A stretch of DNA of 64,000 nt from Xanthomarina sp. F2636L (GCF_026410195.1 NZ_JAPMLM010000061.1:1-64000), one strand, 5' to 3'. Shown: positions 15,646 to 24,661, counted from the first letter of the stretch. Translations and numbers: made by a program. The notes: generated from the letters alone by a model not told the origin.

Positions 15646-18603
15646 ATGATATTTGAGAAAGTAAAATCAGAACATATTCGTCAAGGAATCAAGGATTTTG
15701 AAGAAAAAGGATTACCAAATGGATTTGGTTCTTCTTCCACCTATGATTTAGTTTTTGGTGATAAAAGATATCCTCCTAAAGCCATTATGGCTTATGCAAA
15801 TTTTCATGCAGTAGGTGATACTCCAAACAATAATTTTAGTGGAGGAGAGGGAACAGATTGTTTTAAAGCTTTTGAAAGATATAGGTTTATAATTGAAAAG
15901 AAAGTTAATAATATGTACGAGAAGTTATATGCATTAAAGCAAGAGTTTTTAGATACTTGGCTAGTTGAAAAATTGGAACAAATGACTATAGAAGAATATA
16001 CCAATCTAGATAGGGAGGATTCGTTTTGTTATTGGTTAGAACATGTTAGCCGAGATTTAGGAAGTATTGTTGGTGGAAGCTCTTATAAATTTGGTATTTA
16101 TAAAATGGCTGAAACTTCTAAAACCGAAAAAGCTAGTAACAGAACCAATAATGGTGAATATGCTTGGCATACTAAATATGGTAATACCCAAGAGGTAGCC
16201 TTTAATAATATCAAAGCCATTATTATTAAAATAGCAAAAGCATCTCAAGCCAATAATTTAGAGCTTATAGACACTATAGATTTAGGACATGCCTACAAAT
16301 GGAAAATAGCCTTTATGTATGGCGATTTTAATTGCTTAAATGCTTTTAAAATAGATGCCTTACGGGTTATTGCTACCAATCTTGGAATAGATTATACCAA
16401 TAAAACACCAGTTTCTAAATTTCATAATCAAATTATAAAAACAAAGCCTGTTGGTGTAGAATATTTTACTTGGAGTCATGGTTTATGGAAGCAATACGAA
16501 ACACGTTTAAGAGATGTAAAAAAAGAGTTTGCAAAATGGTTAAATGAAAATACATTCGAATCTTATCGTGCATACCTAGGACATACAAACAAAAGTATTG
16601 AAGATAGACTGGATGAGATTAATAACTATTTTGATGATCTTAATTTCTTTTTAGTAAATCCTACTAATATTAATGGTTTAGTAAGTTCCATTCTATTTTT
16701 ATTGAGTAAAAAAGAACGTGTAAAAAATCCAGAATTTGTAGAATATGATTCTAAAAATAGTAATGGAATACCTAAAGCCATCTTGGGTAAAAACAATTAC
16801 ATCAAATTCTTAAAAGAAACGTTCGATTATCAAGAACCTAATTATTGGATCTTTCAAGGCAATCCTAACACTTATAATATAACCAATGCTTTAAAAGCAG
16901 CACATTTAAAATCTTGGAAAGTTACAGCACATAAAGACAAGATAAAAGTTGGAGATCAAGTTATATTATGGCAAACAGGAGACAAGGCAGGTTGCTATGC
17001 TTTAGCAGAGGTAACTTCGGAGGTTGGTATTTTTAAGGAAGAAGCTTTTGAGCAGCAATATTACATAAATCAAGAAGCAAGTACAGCTACGGATCGGGTT
17101 AAGATAAAGATCACTAAATATCTTGCAGACAATCCTATTTTATGGGAAGACATAAAATACAACCCTACTTTTTCAGATTTTAAAGCAGGAAATCAAGGCA
17201 CAAATTTTAGTGCTACTGAAGAAGAGTTTAATGCTTTATTAAATTGGAATATAACAAACAATACTGTTTCAGAAGAGGCAACCAAATATAACCTAAAAAT
17301 GAAAGCAAGAAATCAAATACTTTATGGTCCACCAGGAACAGGAAAAACGTTTTATTTAAAAGACCAGTTGTTTGATAGGTATACATTGAAAGAAAACGCA
17401 GTAACTAAAGAAAAATATTTTGAGGAAATTGTAACAAATCTAACATGGTGGCAAGTCATCACTTTAGCACTTATTGAAATAGGAACTGCTAAAGTAAATG
17501 CTATTTTAGAAAATAGATGGGTAGCAAAAAAAGCAGCATTATCTGATTCTAAAAATGTGAGAGCTACTATTTGGGGAACTTTGCAAATGCATACTATCGC
17601 AGAATCTGAAACTGTGGCTTATAAACAACGTCAAAACCCTTTAATTTTTGATAAAACTAAAGATAAACTGTGGATGTTGTTAAATGAAGAAGTTAAAGAG
17701 CAAATCCCAGAAATATTTGACATTTTAAAGGACATCAATGATTTTGAAATAAGTCCTCAAAAAGCAATTAAAAACTTTGACTTTGTAACCTTTCATCAAT
17801 CCTTTGCCTACGAAGATTTTATTGAAGGTATTAAACCAATTCTACCAGAAACAGAAGGAGAAGAAGCTAAGGATTTAGGATATGCTATTGAAGATGGTGT
17901 TTTTAAACAATTATGTACAAAAGCCAAAAACGATCCAGATAATCGTTATGCTATTTTTATAGATGAAATAAACAGAGGAAATGTCTCTGCTATTTTTGGT
18001 GAATTAATTACACTAATTGAATTAGATAAACGTAAAGGTGCAAAAAACGAATTGAGTATTAAATTACCATACTCTAAAAAAGAATTTTCTGTGCCTTCTA
18101 ATCTAGATATTTATGGCACCATGAATACTGCAGATAGATCTGTAGAGGCCTTAGACACCGCTTTAAGACGTCGCTTCGAGTTTAAAGAAATGATGCCAGA
18201 TTATACCATTATTCAAGAGGAGGAAGTAGATGGCATTCAACTTTCAGAAGTATTGGAAAAGATTAATCAACGCATTGAATTATTGATAGATAGGGATCAT
18301 ACCATTGGGCATTCTTATTTTGTAAATGTCAATACACCCGAAAAATTAGCTAAAGCTTTTAATAATAAAATTGTGCCTCTATTGCAGGAGTATTTTTATG
18401 GCGATTATGGTAAAATTGGATTAGTGCTAGGGAAGGGGTTTGTTGATGTAATCGATAATAAAGATATTGAATTTGCAAGCTTTAAATATGAAAATTCTAA
18501 CGATTATAAAATTCCAAGTTATCAATTAATTTCAGTGAAGAAAGACACAGTGATTGAAGCTGTTAAATTATTATTAGGAAAGAAAGAATTTATTTCAGAA
18601 TAA
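15646..18603 (+). CDS. mcrB: McrB-type AAA+ GTPase with EVE domain
   Basis: 985 residues. An N-terminal ~85-residue domain (HIRQGIKDFEEKGLPNGFG, YPPKAIMAYA) resembles the head domain of McrA/McrB-like modification-dependent restriction enzymes. A helical middle (90-390) follows, then a PUA-like EVE domain at ~398-540 (NYWIFQGNP, GDQVILWQTG, GCYALAEVTS) that in this family reads modified bases. The C-terminal AAA+ domain has Walker A GPPGTGKT (561-568), AIFIDEINRGN and the McrB-specific MNTADRS (from Met826). With McrC it forms a type IV system that cuts modified DNA. McrC starts directly after the stop. It lies 21 bases after the peptidase gene. Confidence 0.93.
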   Translation: MIFEKVKSEHIRQGIKDFEEKGLPNGFGSSSTYDLVFGDKRYPPKAIMAYANFHAVGDTPNNNFSGGEGTDCFKAFERYRFIIEKKVNNMYEKLYALKQEFLDTWLVEKLEQMTIEEYTNLDREDSFCYWLEHVSRDLGSIVGGSSYKFGIYKMAETSKTEKASNRTNNGEYAWHTKYGNTQEVAFNNIKAIIIKIAKASQANNLELIDTIDLGHAYKWKIAFMYGDFNCLNAFKIDALRVIATNLGIDYTNKTPVSKFHNQIIKTKPVGVEYFTWSHGLWKQYETRLRDVKKEFAKWLNENTFESYRAYLGHTNKSIEDRLDEINNYFDDLNFFLVNPTNINGLVSSILFLLSKKERVKNPEFVEYDSKNSNGIPKAILGKNNYIKFLKETFDYQEPNYWIFQGNPNTYNITNALKAAHLKSWKVTAHKDKIKVGDQVILWQTGDKAGCYALAEVTSEVGIFKEEAFEQQYYINQEASTATDRVKIKITKYLADNPILWEDIKYNPTFSDFKAGNQGTNFSATEEEFNALLNWNITNNTVSEEATKYNLKMKARNQILYGPPGTGKTFYLKDQLFDRYTLKENAVTKEKYFEEIVTNLTWWQVITLALIEIGTAKVNAILENRWVAKKAALSDSKNVRATIWGTLQMHTIAESETVAYKQRQNPLIFDKTKDKLWMLLNEEVKEQIPEIFDILKDINDFEISPQKAIKNFDFVTFHQSFAYEDFIEGIKPILPETEGEEAKDLGYAIEDGVFKQLCTKAKNDPDNRYAIFIDEINRGNVSAIFGELITLIELDKRKGAKNELSIKLPYSKKEFSVPSNLDIYGTMNTADRSVEALDTALRRRFEFKEMMPDYTIIQEEEVDGIQLSEVLEKINQRIELLIDRDHTIGHSYFVNVNTPEKLAKAFNNKIVPLLQEYFYGDYGKIGLVLGKGFVDVIDNKDIEFASFKYENSNDYKIPSYQLISVKKDTVIEAVKLLLGKKEFISE

Positions 18604-19848
18604 TTGAATAAAAGGGGAAATATATCTGTTTTTGAGCATCAACGATTATACGTTGGTGAACATGGCTTTAAGCAAGTACACTTAGATGCTTTATTAAAAC
18701 TTAACGAATATCACGATGGTAATTATTTTGAGCCTATAGCCAAAGGAATAAAGTTTAATCAATACGTGGGTGTTATTCAGGTTGATGGTCTAACTATTGA
18801 AATTCATCCGAAAGCCGATAAAGACGATGAGGACAGAAAGTGGAAAGGTGTTTTAATTAAAATGCTACAGGCCTGTGGGAAACTGAAAGCAGAATCTTCT
18901 GGTGCAGCACATGTAAAAAGACAGCATCTTAATTTATTAGAAGTTTATTTTGAGTTGTACCTATTAGAGGTTGAGAATCTTGTTAGAAAAGGATTAATAA
19001 AACAATACAGACATCAAACTAAAAACACAAAAGCTTTAAAAGGGAAGTTAGAGTTTGCCGGACATATTAGAAAAAATGTGGTTCATAAAGAGCGATTTTT
19101 CACGACGCATCAAGTTTATGATCAGGATCACTTTTTACATCAGGTTTTATATAAAGCTTTAACTGTTGTTGCCCAATTTACAAAAGGCTCCAGATTACAA
19201 GATTTATCCAATAGAGTGCAGTTAAACTTTCCGGAAGTAGCTAATAAGACTATTACTGCAAAGCAATTGCAGGCGATACAATTAAATAGAAAATCTAATG
19301 CTTATAGTTATGCTTTAGAATTAGCGAGACTAATTATTTTAAACTATTCTCCAGATATTTCTAGTGGAAAAGAAAAGATGCTTTCCCTTCTGTTCGATAT
19401 GAATGTCCTTTGGGAAGAGTATATATTAAAACAGCTTCAAAAAGCTTGTATTGGGGCAGGAATTACAGTTTCAGGACAAGAATCAAAATCCTTCTGGGGA
19501 AATAATAGTTTAAGACCTGATGTTGTTTTGAGAGAAGGGGAGAATACCTACATTATAGACACCAAATGGAAACGACCACAAAAAAGCTCTGCTTCAGTTT
19601 CCGATTTAAGACAAATGTATAGCTATTGTCGTTTTTGGGATGCAGAAAAAGCTATGCTACTATATCCTGGTGATTTTAAAACCAACATGTTCCAAGTTTT
19701 CGAGACAGATGATTATTCTGTAGGTCAAGCGGGTACATTAAAAATCGACCATCAGTGTAAAATGGGGTTTGTGTCTGTTTTGGATGAAGGAGGAGAATTG
19801 GATAAAAATATTGGGGAGAAGATAATACAGCTTTTATACAACATATAA
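18604..19848 (+). CDS. mcrC: McrC endonuclease subunit
   Basis: 414 residues. The N-terminal domain that binds the McrB ring has VFEHQRLYVG, YVGVIQVDGLTIEIHPKAD. The C-terminal PD-(D/E)xK nuclease has Asp306 in RPDVVL and Asp319-x-Lys321 in IDTKWK. The start is TTG immediately after the mcrB stop; no ATG lies near, and the family's conserved N-terminus begins within ten residues, so the TTG is accepted. The nuclease core is intact. It is the last gene of the + strand restriction block. Confidence 0.93.
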   Translation: MNKRGNISVFEHQRLYVGEHGFKQVHLDALLKLNEYHDGNYFEPIAKGIKFNQYVGVIQVDGLTIEIHPKADKDDEDRKWKGVLIKMLQACGKLKAESSGAAHVKRQHLNLLEVYFELYLLEVENLVRKGLIKQYRHQTKNTKALKGKLEFAGHIRKNVVHKERFFTTHQVYDQDHFLHQVLYKALTVVAQFTKGSRLQDLSNRVQLNFPEVANKTITAKQLQAIQLNRKSNAYSYALELARLIILNYSPDISSGKEKMLSLLFDMNVLWEEYILKQLQKACIGAGITVSGQESKSFWGNNSLRPDVVLREGENTYIIDTKWKRPQKSSASVSDLRQMYSYCRFWDAEKAMLLYPGDFKTNMFQVFETDDYSVGQAGTLKIDHQCKMGFVSVLDEGGELDKNIGEKIIQLLYNI

Positions 19849-19949
19849 ACTTTAAGTTTAGCTTTCAATTTTTTTACAATACTACTTTATTGAACACCAT
19901 GAAACGAATGGCGAGTGTGAATAAGTAATGTTTGTTTATAGAGTCAGTG

Positions 19950-20705
19950 CTAAATCCCGAACATCGTTCTCATTTTTGTTATAAACCCTGCTTTTTCTTG
20001 ATCGGCTATTAAAAAGGTTTCTTGGCAGTTATGTAAGTTGAGGTGTTTGTTATCTCTATTTTTTATTTTAGAGACATTGATAATTGTACTTTGATTAATT
20101 TTTTCAAACCCAAAAGGGCTTAGTTTTTTATAAAAATCGTTAATGCTTATACGCACATTACTTTCAATCACTTCATCGTTTTTGCCATATATATTCACAC
20201 AATTTTTATGGGCTTGTTTTCCTTTTATATTTCTTGAAGTACTTATATAATAAGCTTTTTCTGGATAGAAACCTATATCTTTATGAGTGCCTATACGAAT
20301 GCTAATTAAATCTGCTTTTTGGTGTTTTTGTATTGGGTTTATATTTCCAATAACTTTGTTTTTAAGAATAAGCTTAAATTCTTCAATATCGAAAGGTTTG
20401 CTTAAATAACCCGACACGTTTAAGGCGTTCATCATTTTAGGGCCATTATTTGTGGTTGATGTTAAAAACACAATCTTTTTATTTGTGCCAATTTTTTGTG
20501 CTAACTCAATGCCGTTATATACAGGCATATCAAAATCTACAAGAAGTAAATCGTAATCATCTGGATGAACTTCTTCAAATGCCTTTTTTGAGCTACTATA
20601 GCTTTGAATATGTTTTAAACCAAAATCTTTAGAAATGGTATCAATCTTAGTTTTGACCCAATTTAAAATCTTAGGATCGTCGTCAATTAGTATGTATCGT
20701 ATCAT
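19950..20705 (-). CDS. LytTR-type response regulator
   Basis: 251 residues. The receiver domain has the acidic triplet at 8-10, the phospho-acceptor Asp57 (LLLVDFDMP), a Thr/Ser in FLTST and the Lys of SGYLSKPF. The C-terminal LytTR-type DNA-binding domain has KINQSTIINVSKI and the preceding strands. It starts directly after the partner kinase stop (20706), so the two genes form one two-component unit. The target is unknown. It is convergent with mcrC and lies between two defence modules. Confidence 0.9.
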   Translation of the reverse strand: MIRYILIDDDPKILNWVKTKIDTISKDFGLKHIQSYSSSKKAFEEVHPDDYDLLLVDFDMPVYNGIELAQKIGTNKKIVFLTSTTNNGPKMMNALNVSGYLSKPFDIEEFKLILKNKVIGNINPIQKHQKADLISIRIGTHKDIGFYPEKAYYISTSRNIKGKQAHKNCVNIYGKNDEVIESNVRISINDFYKKLSPFGFEKINQSTIINVSKIKNRDNKHLNLHNCQETFLIADQEKAGFITKMRTMFGI

Positions 20706-21719
20706 TTAATTTAAACTTAAGGTTAATTCAGAAAGATATTGATTGTTAGGGAGTGTTTTATGTACTAGTTTGCTATTCGGATAATACGCATCGAGTAGCT
20801 GTTGCAATGCATTTAATCCAAATTGTCCAGAATGCTGTACTTCCATTTGATTGTCACTTTTATGCTCGGCGCTATTCACTAAGCAATAACTTAACTGTTT
20901 TTGCTCTGTTTCTTTTAGGGTGATTGAAATAAATGATTCTTTATTATTTAAACTACCATGTTTTAAGGCGTTTTCAACAAAAGGAAAAAATAAAGTTGGC
21001 TTTATTTTTAAATTTTTTCTTAGCTCATTATTTAGCATGTTTTTTAATTCGATATGTGCATGGGGTCTTAAATATTGGATGAGTTCCATAAACATATTAA
21101 TATGAAGCCATTCTTCTTCTAAATCAATGTGTTCTTTATTAAGAGCAGACACATTATAATCTAAAAGTTTGAAAATTTGCTTTAAAGCTTTTAGTGAAGG
21201 TATCTTGTTTTCTGTTTTCTTAAAGCTATAATAAATGCCTAAAAAGGATTTGTGATTATTTTCAGCATGTTCTAAATCCATATAAATCTGATTAATCACA
21301 TTCTTAATAAAATGTGCACCAAGTCTGGTGTTGTTGGCTTCTACATTTTTAAAATTTACGTAACGTTCGTAAGCTTGTTTCTGATGATTTATAACCTCTT
21401 TTTGCTGTTCTATTTCTATCTCTTTTTGGCTTAGCGTATCATAAAACTTTTGCTTGTAGCCTTCCAAATTAGCCTTGAGCTGTATGATATCATTTTGACT
21501 AATTACAAGCTTATTTTCTAATAATTCCACTTTGCTTACTTGAGTTTTGAATTTTTCTACCTCAATTTTGCTAGCTTTTAATTCGTCTGTTAATCTTCTA
21601 TTCTTTTTCCTAAAAGAGCGTTTCTTGTAGAGGTTATACCAGTTTCTTATTGTAACTAAAATAAATAAACCTAAGAGAATTAAAAAAACAATTCTAAAAT
21701 CATCTGAAGGGTTTTGCAT
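20706..21719 (-). CDS. LytS-type sensor histidine kinase
   Basis: 337 residues. A single N-terminal transmembrane helix (~9-25) is followed by a long coiled coil (~40-120). The His_kinase domain has the probable phospho-acceptor His136 (RLGAHFIKNVINQI), the N-box FFPFVENALKHG and the Gly motif GQFGLNAL. There is no periplasmic sensor domain, so the signal is probably cytosolic, from within the membrane or passed through the coiled coil. It is divergent from the viperin operon, with 213 bases between the starts, so control of that operon is possible but not shown. Confidence 0.88.
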   Translation of the reverse strand: MQNPSDDFRIVFLILLGLFILVTIRNWYNLYKKRSFRKKNRRLTDELKASKIEVEKFKTQVSKVELLENKLVISQNDIIQLKANLEGYKQKFYDTLSQKEIEIEQQKEVINHQKQAYERYVNFKNVEANNTRLGAHFIKNVINQIYMDLEHAENNHKSFLGIYYSFKKTENKIPSLKALKQIFKLLDYNVSALNKEHIDLEEEWLHINMFMELIQYLRPHAHIELKNMLNNELRKNLKIKPTLFFPFVENALKHGSLNNKESFISITLKETEQKQLSYCLVNSAEHKSDNQMEVQHSGQFGLNALQQLLDAYYPNSKLVHKTLPNNQYLSELTLSLN

Positions 21720-21932
21720 AAGTGTGGTTAGTAGGGTTTAAAAATAATTAAGAATAGCGATGGTTATTGGTTTGGATTTAGATATCACAAAAGTTAGGGG
21801 TTATATCCCAAATATAAGCAGTCTATCACAAACTGGGAAATTTAATTTTAATCAACTGCATATTTACAGTATCAAAGAGAGCTGTTAGTAAGATAGTAAG
21901 CCTCTTAGGTGTTAATTTAATAATTAAAACAA

Positions 21933-23396
21933 ATGAAAAATAAAATCACATTAAGTGGATTTGCAGGTTCAGGAAAGTCAACTGTTGGAGAATTAATCCA
22001 AACCAAATTAGGATACGAATTTATTTCTGTAGGTAACTATTCAAGGTTATTTGCTAAGGAATATTATGGTATGACAATTAATCAATTTCAAGAAAAATGT
22101 AAAAAAGAACCTGAGTTAGATTTTCAAATAGATGAAAAATTTAAATCGCTTTGTAATAGTAAAAAACATGCCATTATTGATTATAGATTAGGATTCAAAT
22201 TTATAGAGAAAGGTTTTCATGTGTTGTTAAAAGTTTCTGATAACACTGCTTTTGAAAGAATTAACATAGCTAAGAGAGAAAGTGAATTAACAACTCCTGA
22301 AAGTGTTAGCAGTAGGAATAGGACTATGCGAAAAAGATTTTTAGAAACGTATAAAGTGGATTTTACGGATGAAATGAATTATGATTTGGTAATAAATACA
22401 GATCATTTGAATTCTTATCAAGTTGCATCAAAAATTATTAAAGCTTTCCAAGATTATAATGGTGAAACGGAAAAATTAATAACTGAAGATATGAAATCCA
22501 TCCAACCAATTCCGAGTGTGAATTATCATCTATGGGAACCGTGTAATATGCGTTGTAAATTTTGTTTTGCAACTTTTAAAGATGTAAAACAGACTATTTT
22601 ACCAAAAGGACACTTGCCAGAAGCAGACGCTTTAAAAGTTGTGGAACATATTGCGGCAGCAGGTTTTAAGAAAATAACCTTTGCAGGTGGCGAGCCTTTA
22701 CTTTGCAAATGGTTACCAAAATTAATTATGAAAGCTAAGGGATTAGGAATGACCACCATGATTGTAACCAATGGAAGTAAATTAACGGATGCTTTTTTAA
22801 AAGCAAATATCGATTATTTAGATTGGATTGCAGTAAGTGTAGATAGTTTAGAGGAGGAAAACAATATTAAAATTGGTAGAGCTATTACAGGAAAAAGTCC
22901 ATTAAGTAAAGGGTTTTATTTTGATTTAGTGGATAACATTAAGAAGTATGGATATGGCTTAAAGATTAATACTGTAGTCAATAAAATAAATTATAAAGAT
23001 AACTTAACGGAATTAATAGAATACGCTAAACCACAACGTTGGAAAGTACTACAGGTATTACCAATAGTGGGGCAAAATGATATTAAAATAGATGATTTTA
23101 TAATCACGACAGAAGAGTATAACTATTTTTTAAAAACACATACTGCTATAGAAACAATAGTACCAGAGTCTAATGATGAAATTAAAGGTAGTTATGTAAT
23201 GGTTGATCCTGCAGGACGTTTTTTTGACAATGCAGCAGGAACACATAATTATAGCAAACCTATTTTGGAGGTTGGGATAAAAGAAGCTTTAAAAACAGTT
23301 AATTACAACCTCAATAAGTTTTTAGATAGGGGTGGTGTTTATGATTGGGAGAATGTTAAAAACAAAGATTTAAGAGAGGAGGACGCAAAATCATGA
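21933..23396 (+). CDS. CMP-kinase-like domain fused to prokaryotic viperin
   Basis: 487 residues in two domains. Residues 1-175 are a P-loop nucleotide kinase with GFAGSGKST (Walker A). The ISVGNYSRLFAKEYYGM and ELDFQIDEKF segments match the archaeal-type cytidylate kinase pattern. Residues ~185-487 are a radical SAM enzyme of the viperin family: Cys204/208/211 (CNMRCKFC) hold the 4Fe-4S cluster, GGEP is at 252-255, and the family-specific blocks KVLQVLPIVGQND, GSYVMVDPAGRFFDNA and a RGGVY end are present. Known prokaryotic viperins convert CTP, UTP or GTP to 3'-deoxy-3',4'-didehydro forms that stop phage RNA synthesis. A kinase fusion would raise local substrate. It is the first gene of a three- or four-gene operon. 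Confidence 0.93.
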   Translation: MKNKITLSGFAGSGKSTVGELIQTKLGYEFISVGNYSRLFAKEYYGMTINQFQEKCKKEPELDFQIDEKFKSLCNSKKHAIIDYRLGFKFIEKGFHVLLKVSDNTAFERINIAKRESELTTPESVSSRNRTMRKRFLETYKVDFTDEMNYDLVINTDHLNSYQVASKIIKAFQDYNGETEKLITEDMKSIQPIPSVNYHLWEPCNMRCKFCFATFKDVKQTILPKGHLPEADALKVVEHIAAAGFKKITFAGGEPLLCKWLPKLIMKAKGLGMTTMIVTNGSKLTDAFLKANIDYLDWIAVSVDSLEEENNIKIGRAITGKSPLSKGFYFDLVDNIKKYGYGLKINTVVNKINYKDNLTELIEYAKPQRWKVLQVLPIVGQNDIKIDDFIITTEEYNYFLKTHTAIETIVPESNDEIKGSYVMVDPAGRFFDNAAGTHNYSKPILEVGIKEALKTVNYNLNKFLDRGGVYDWENVKNKDLREEDAKS

Positions 23397-23680
23397 GAAA
23401 TCATTTAGTAGGTTTTTGTAAATCAGAGCACTTTACATACAGACAATGGGATAGAAAAATAAGCGATAAAGTGCTAACGTATGTGTTAAAAAATGTAGAG
23501 ACAAATAAATGTAATACGCTTCTTATAGTTAGCCGAAAAGTATTGAAAAATATGAATATTAAAGTAAACAAGGAGTTGTTTATTAAAATAGATAATAATA
23601 CTTTAATTACTTGTTTTTATTGTGATTTTCAGAAATACAAATGTTCAAATAAAATACAAAATTATTTAATTATTCAATAA
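23393..23680 (+). CDS. 95-residue protein coupled to viperin
   Basis: The ATG overlaps the viperin stop (ATGA), so translation is coupled. The protein has SEHFTYRQWDRKIS, then TLLIVSRKVLKN, LFIKID and LITCFYCDF. The Arg-rich N-terminus and short beta-sheet resemble DUF4258 or small RelE-like folds, but only weakly by eye. Five cysteines lie in the window-length protein, none in a classical zinc motif. It may be a small accessory, an inhibitor of the viperin or a toxin-like protein. I do not assign a function. Confidence 0.6.
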   Translation: MRNHLVGFCKSEHFTYRQWDRKISDKVLTYVLKNVETNKCNTLLIVSRKVLKNMNIKVNKELFIKIDNNTLITCFYCDFQKYKCSNKIQNYLIIQ

Positions 23681-23690
23681 ATTTAAAAAA

Positions 23691-24101
23691 ATGAAGAAAG
23701 TGCTATTAATTGATGTGGATGGAGTTTTGGTGGAGTTAGGAGATGGGCCATTTAGTGAAAATAAAAATAAAAAAGACTTTTTTTTAAATAATAAACCAAT
23801 AGAGGGAGCGGTAGATGCATTTAAAAAATTGGGCCAACTTTATGATTGCTACATTGTATCAACACCAGTGTGGAGTAATCCTTATTGTTGGATGGAAAAA
23901 CGGATATGGGTTGAAAAACATTTAGGTAGGGATGCTTATAAAAGATTGATACTTACACATAATAAAGACTTAGTAAAAGGAGATTATATCATTGATGATA
24001 CAAAAAATTATGGAGTTGATAAATTTGGAAAAAAACATATTCATTTTGGAAGTGATACCTTTTTAGGTTGGAAAAATGTTCTAGATTTTCTGTTACATTA
24101 G
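23691..24101 (+). CDS. HAD-family 5'(3')-deoxyribonucleotidase-like phosphatase
   Basis: 136 residues with the HAD motifs of the NT5C nucleotidase family. Motif I is LIDVDGVL (Asp nucleophile plus general acid Asp), motif II a Ser/Thr in YIVSTP, motif III Lys near TLTHNK-like LILTHNKDLV, and motif IV GDYIIDD. The WVEKHLG segment is typical of the nucleotidase cap region. These enzymes remove phosphate from (deoxy)nucleoside monophosphates. Its place ten bases after the viperin-coupled gene suggests it handles viperin substrates or products, or removes competing nucleotides. This pathway role is inferred. Confidence 0.82.
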   Translation: MKKVLLIDVDGVLVELGDGPFSENKNKKDFFLNNKPIEGAVDAFKKLGQLYDCYIVSTPVWSNPYCWMEKRIWVEKHLGRDAYKRLILTHNKDLVKGDYIIDDTKNYGVDKFGKKHIHFGSDTFLGWKNVLDFLLH

Positions 24102-24110
24102 TTAAAGTTG

Positions 24111-24224
24111 ATGGTATGTTATGATGGTTTAATTTTCAACTCTAAAGAAAGCTTAGATATAAATAATTTTAAAACTTACACAGGTTATGAGATGCTGCCA
24201 AAAAAGGAAAGAGTAATCAATTAG
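24111..24224 (+). CDS. Possible 37-residue ORF or gene remnant
   Basis: ATG at 24111 to TAG at 24224, nine bases after the nucleotidase stop, with protein-like composition (starts MVCYDGLIFNS, ends MLPKKERVIN). I recognise no family. It may be a short accessory protein of the viperin operon or the leftover end of a lost gene. Only position and a clean frame support it. Confidence 0.3.
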   Translation: MVCYDGLIFNSKESLDINNFKTYTGYEMLPKKERVIN

Positions 24225-24233
24225 TTTTATATG

Positions 24234-24617
24234 TTAATTCTTACTGCAAAGCAGTGTATCAAAATCAACATACAATTGTGTCGAACCATCATCATTTACA
24301 GTAACCCATTTATAATTTAAAAGCACATAAGCATTTCCTCCATCCATTTGAACCCATTCATCAATTCCTTTTGCAGCGTTTTTTAGATCATTTTTTGTGG
24401 TAAAACCTATAGGAGCAACATATGTTCTGCCTTGCACTAGTAACTTGCACGTGTTACTATTTATAGCTTCCGTTGCTTGTGCTTGCCTAAAAAAAGTTGA
24501 TTTTGTTAAAGTTGGAAGCGTATTATTCACTTCAACTGGAGTCATTGAAGATGAACATGACCAAAGAAGTAATATCAATATAAAAGTACTGAAGAATATA
24601 GTTTTAAGTTTATTCAT
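24234..24617 (-). CDS. Small lipoprotein of unknown function
   Basis: 127 residues. A hydrophobic leader (FILILLLW) ends in a lipobox-like LWSC with Ser after the Cys, as in lipoproteins, so the mature N-terminus would be Cys21. The rest is a small beta-rich domain with two more cysteines near its middle and end. It may sit in the inner or outer membrane. It is convergent with the viperin operon and shares the accessory block with two other minus-strand exported proteins. Confidence 0.7.
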   Translation of the reverse strand: MNKLKTIFFSTFILILLLWSCSSSMTPVEVNNTLPTLTKSTFFRQAQATEAINSNTCKLLVQGRTYVAPIGFTTKNDLKNAAKGIDEWVQMDGGNAYVLLNYKWVTVNDDGSTQLYVDFDTLLCSKN

Positions 24618-24661
24618 ATTTTTGAATTATTACTTATAGTTTGATAAGTGCTTAAGTACAT

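Noticed and set aside
19849-21932. LytTR two-component pair as a regulator of the viperin operon
   Set aside because: Divergent position makes it possible, but no paired LytTR-type direct repeats were seen between the starts, so I do not claim it.
22526-22771. Antisense ORF within the viperin gene, and similar long ORFs opposite hsdM, hsdR and murA
   Set aside because: These frames are opposite to strongly conserved protein-coding sequence and have no leader or family resemblance; they are shadows.
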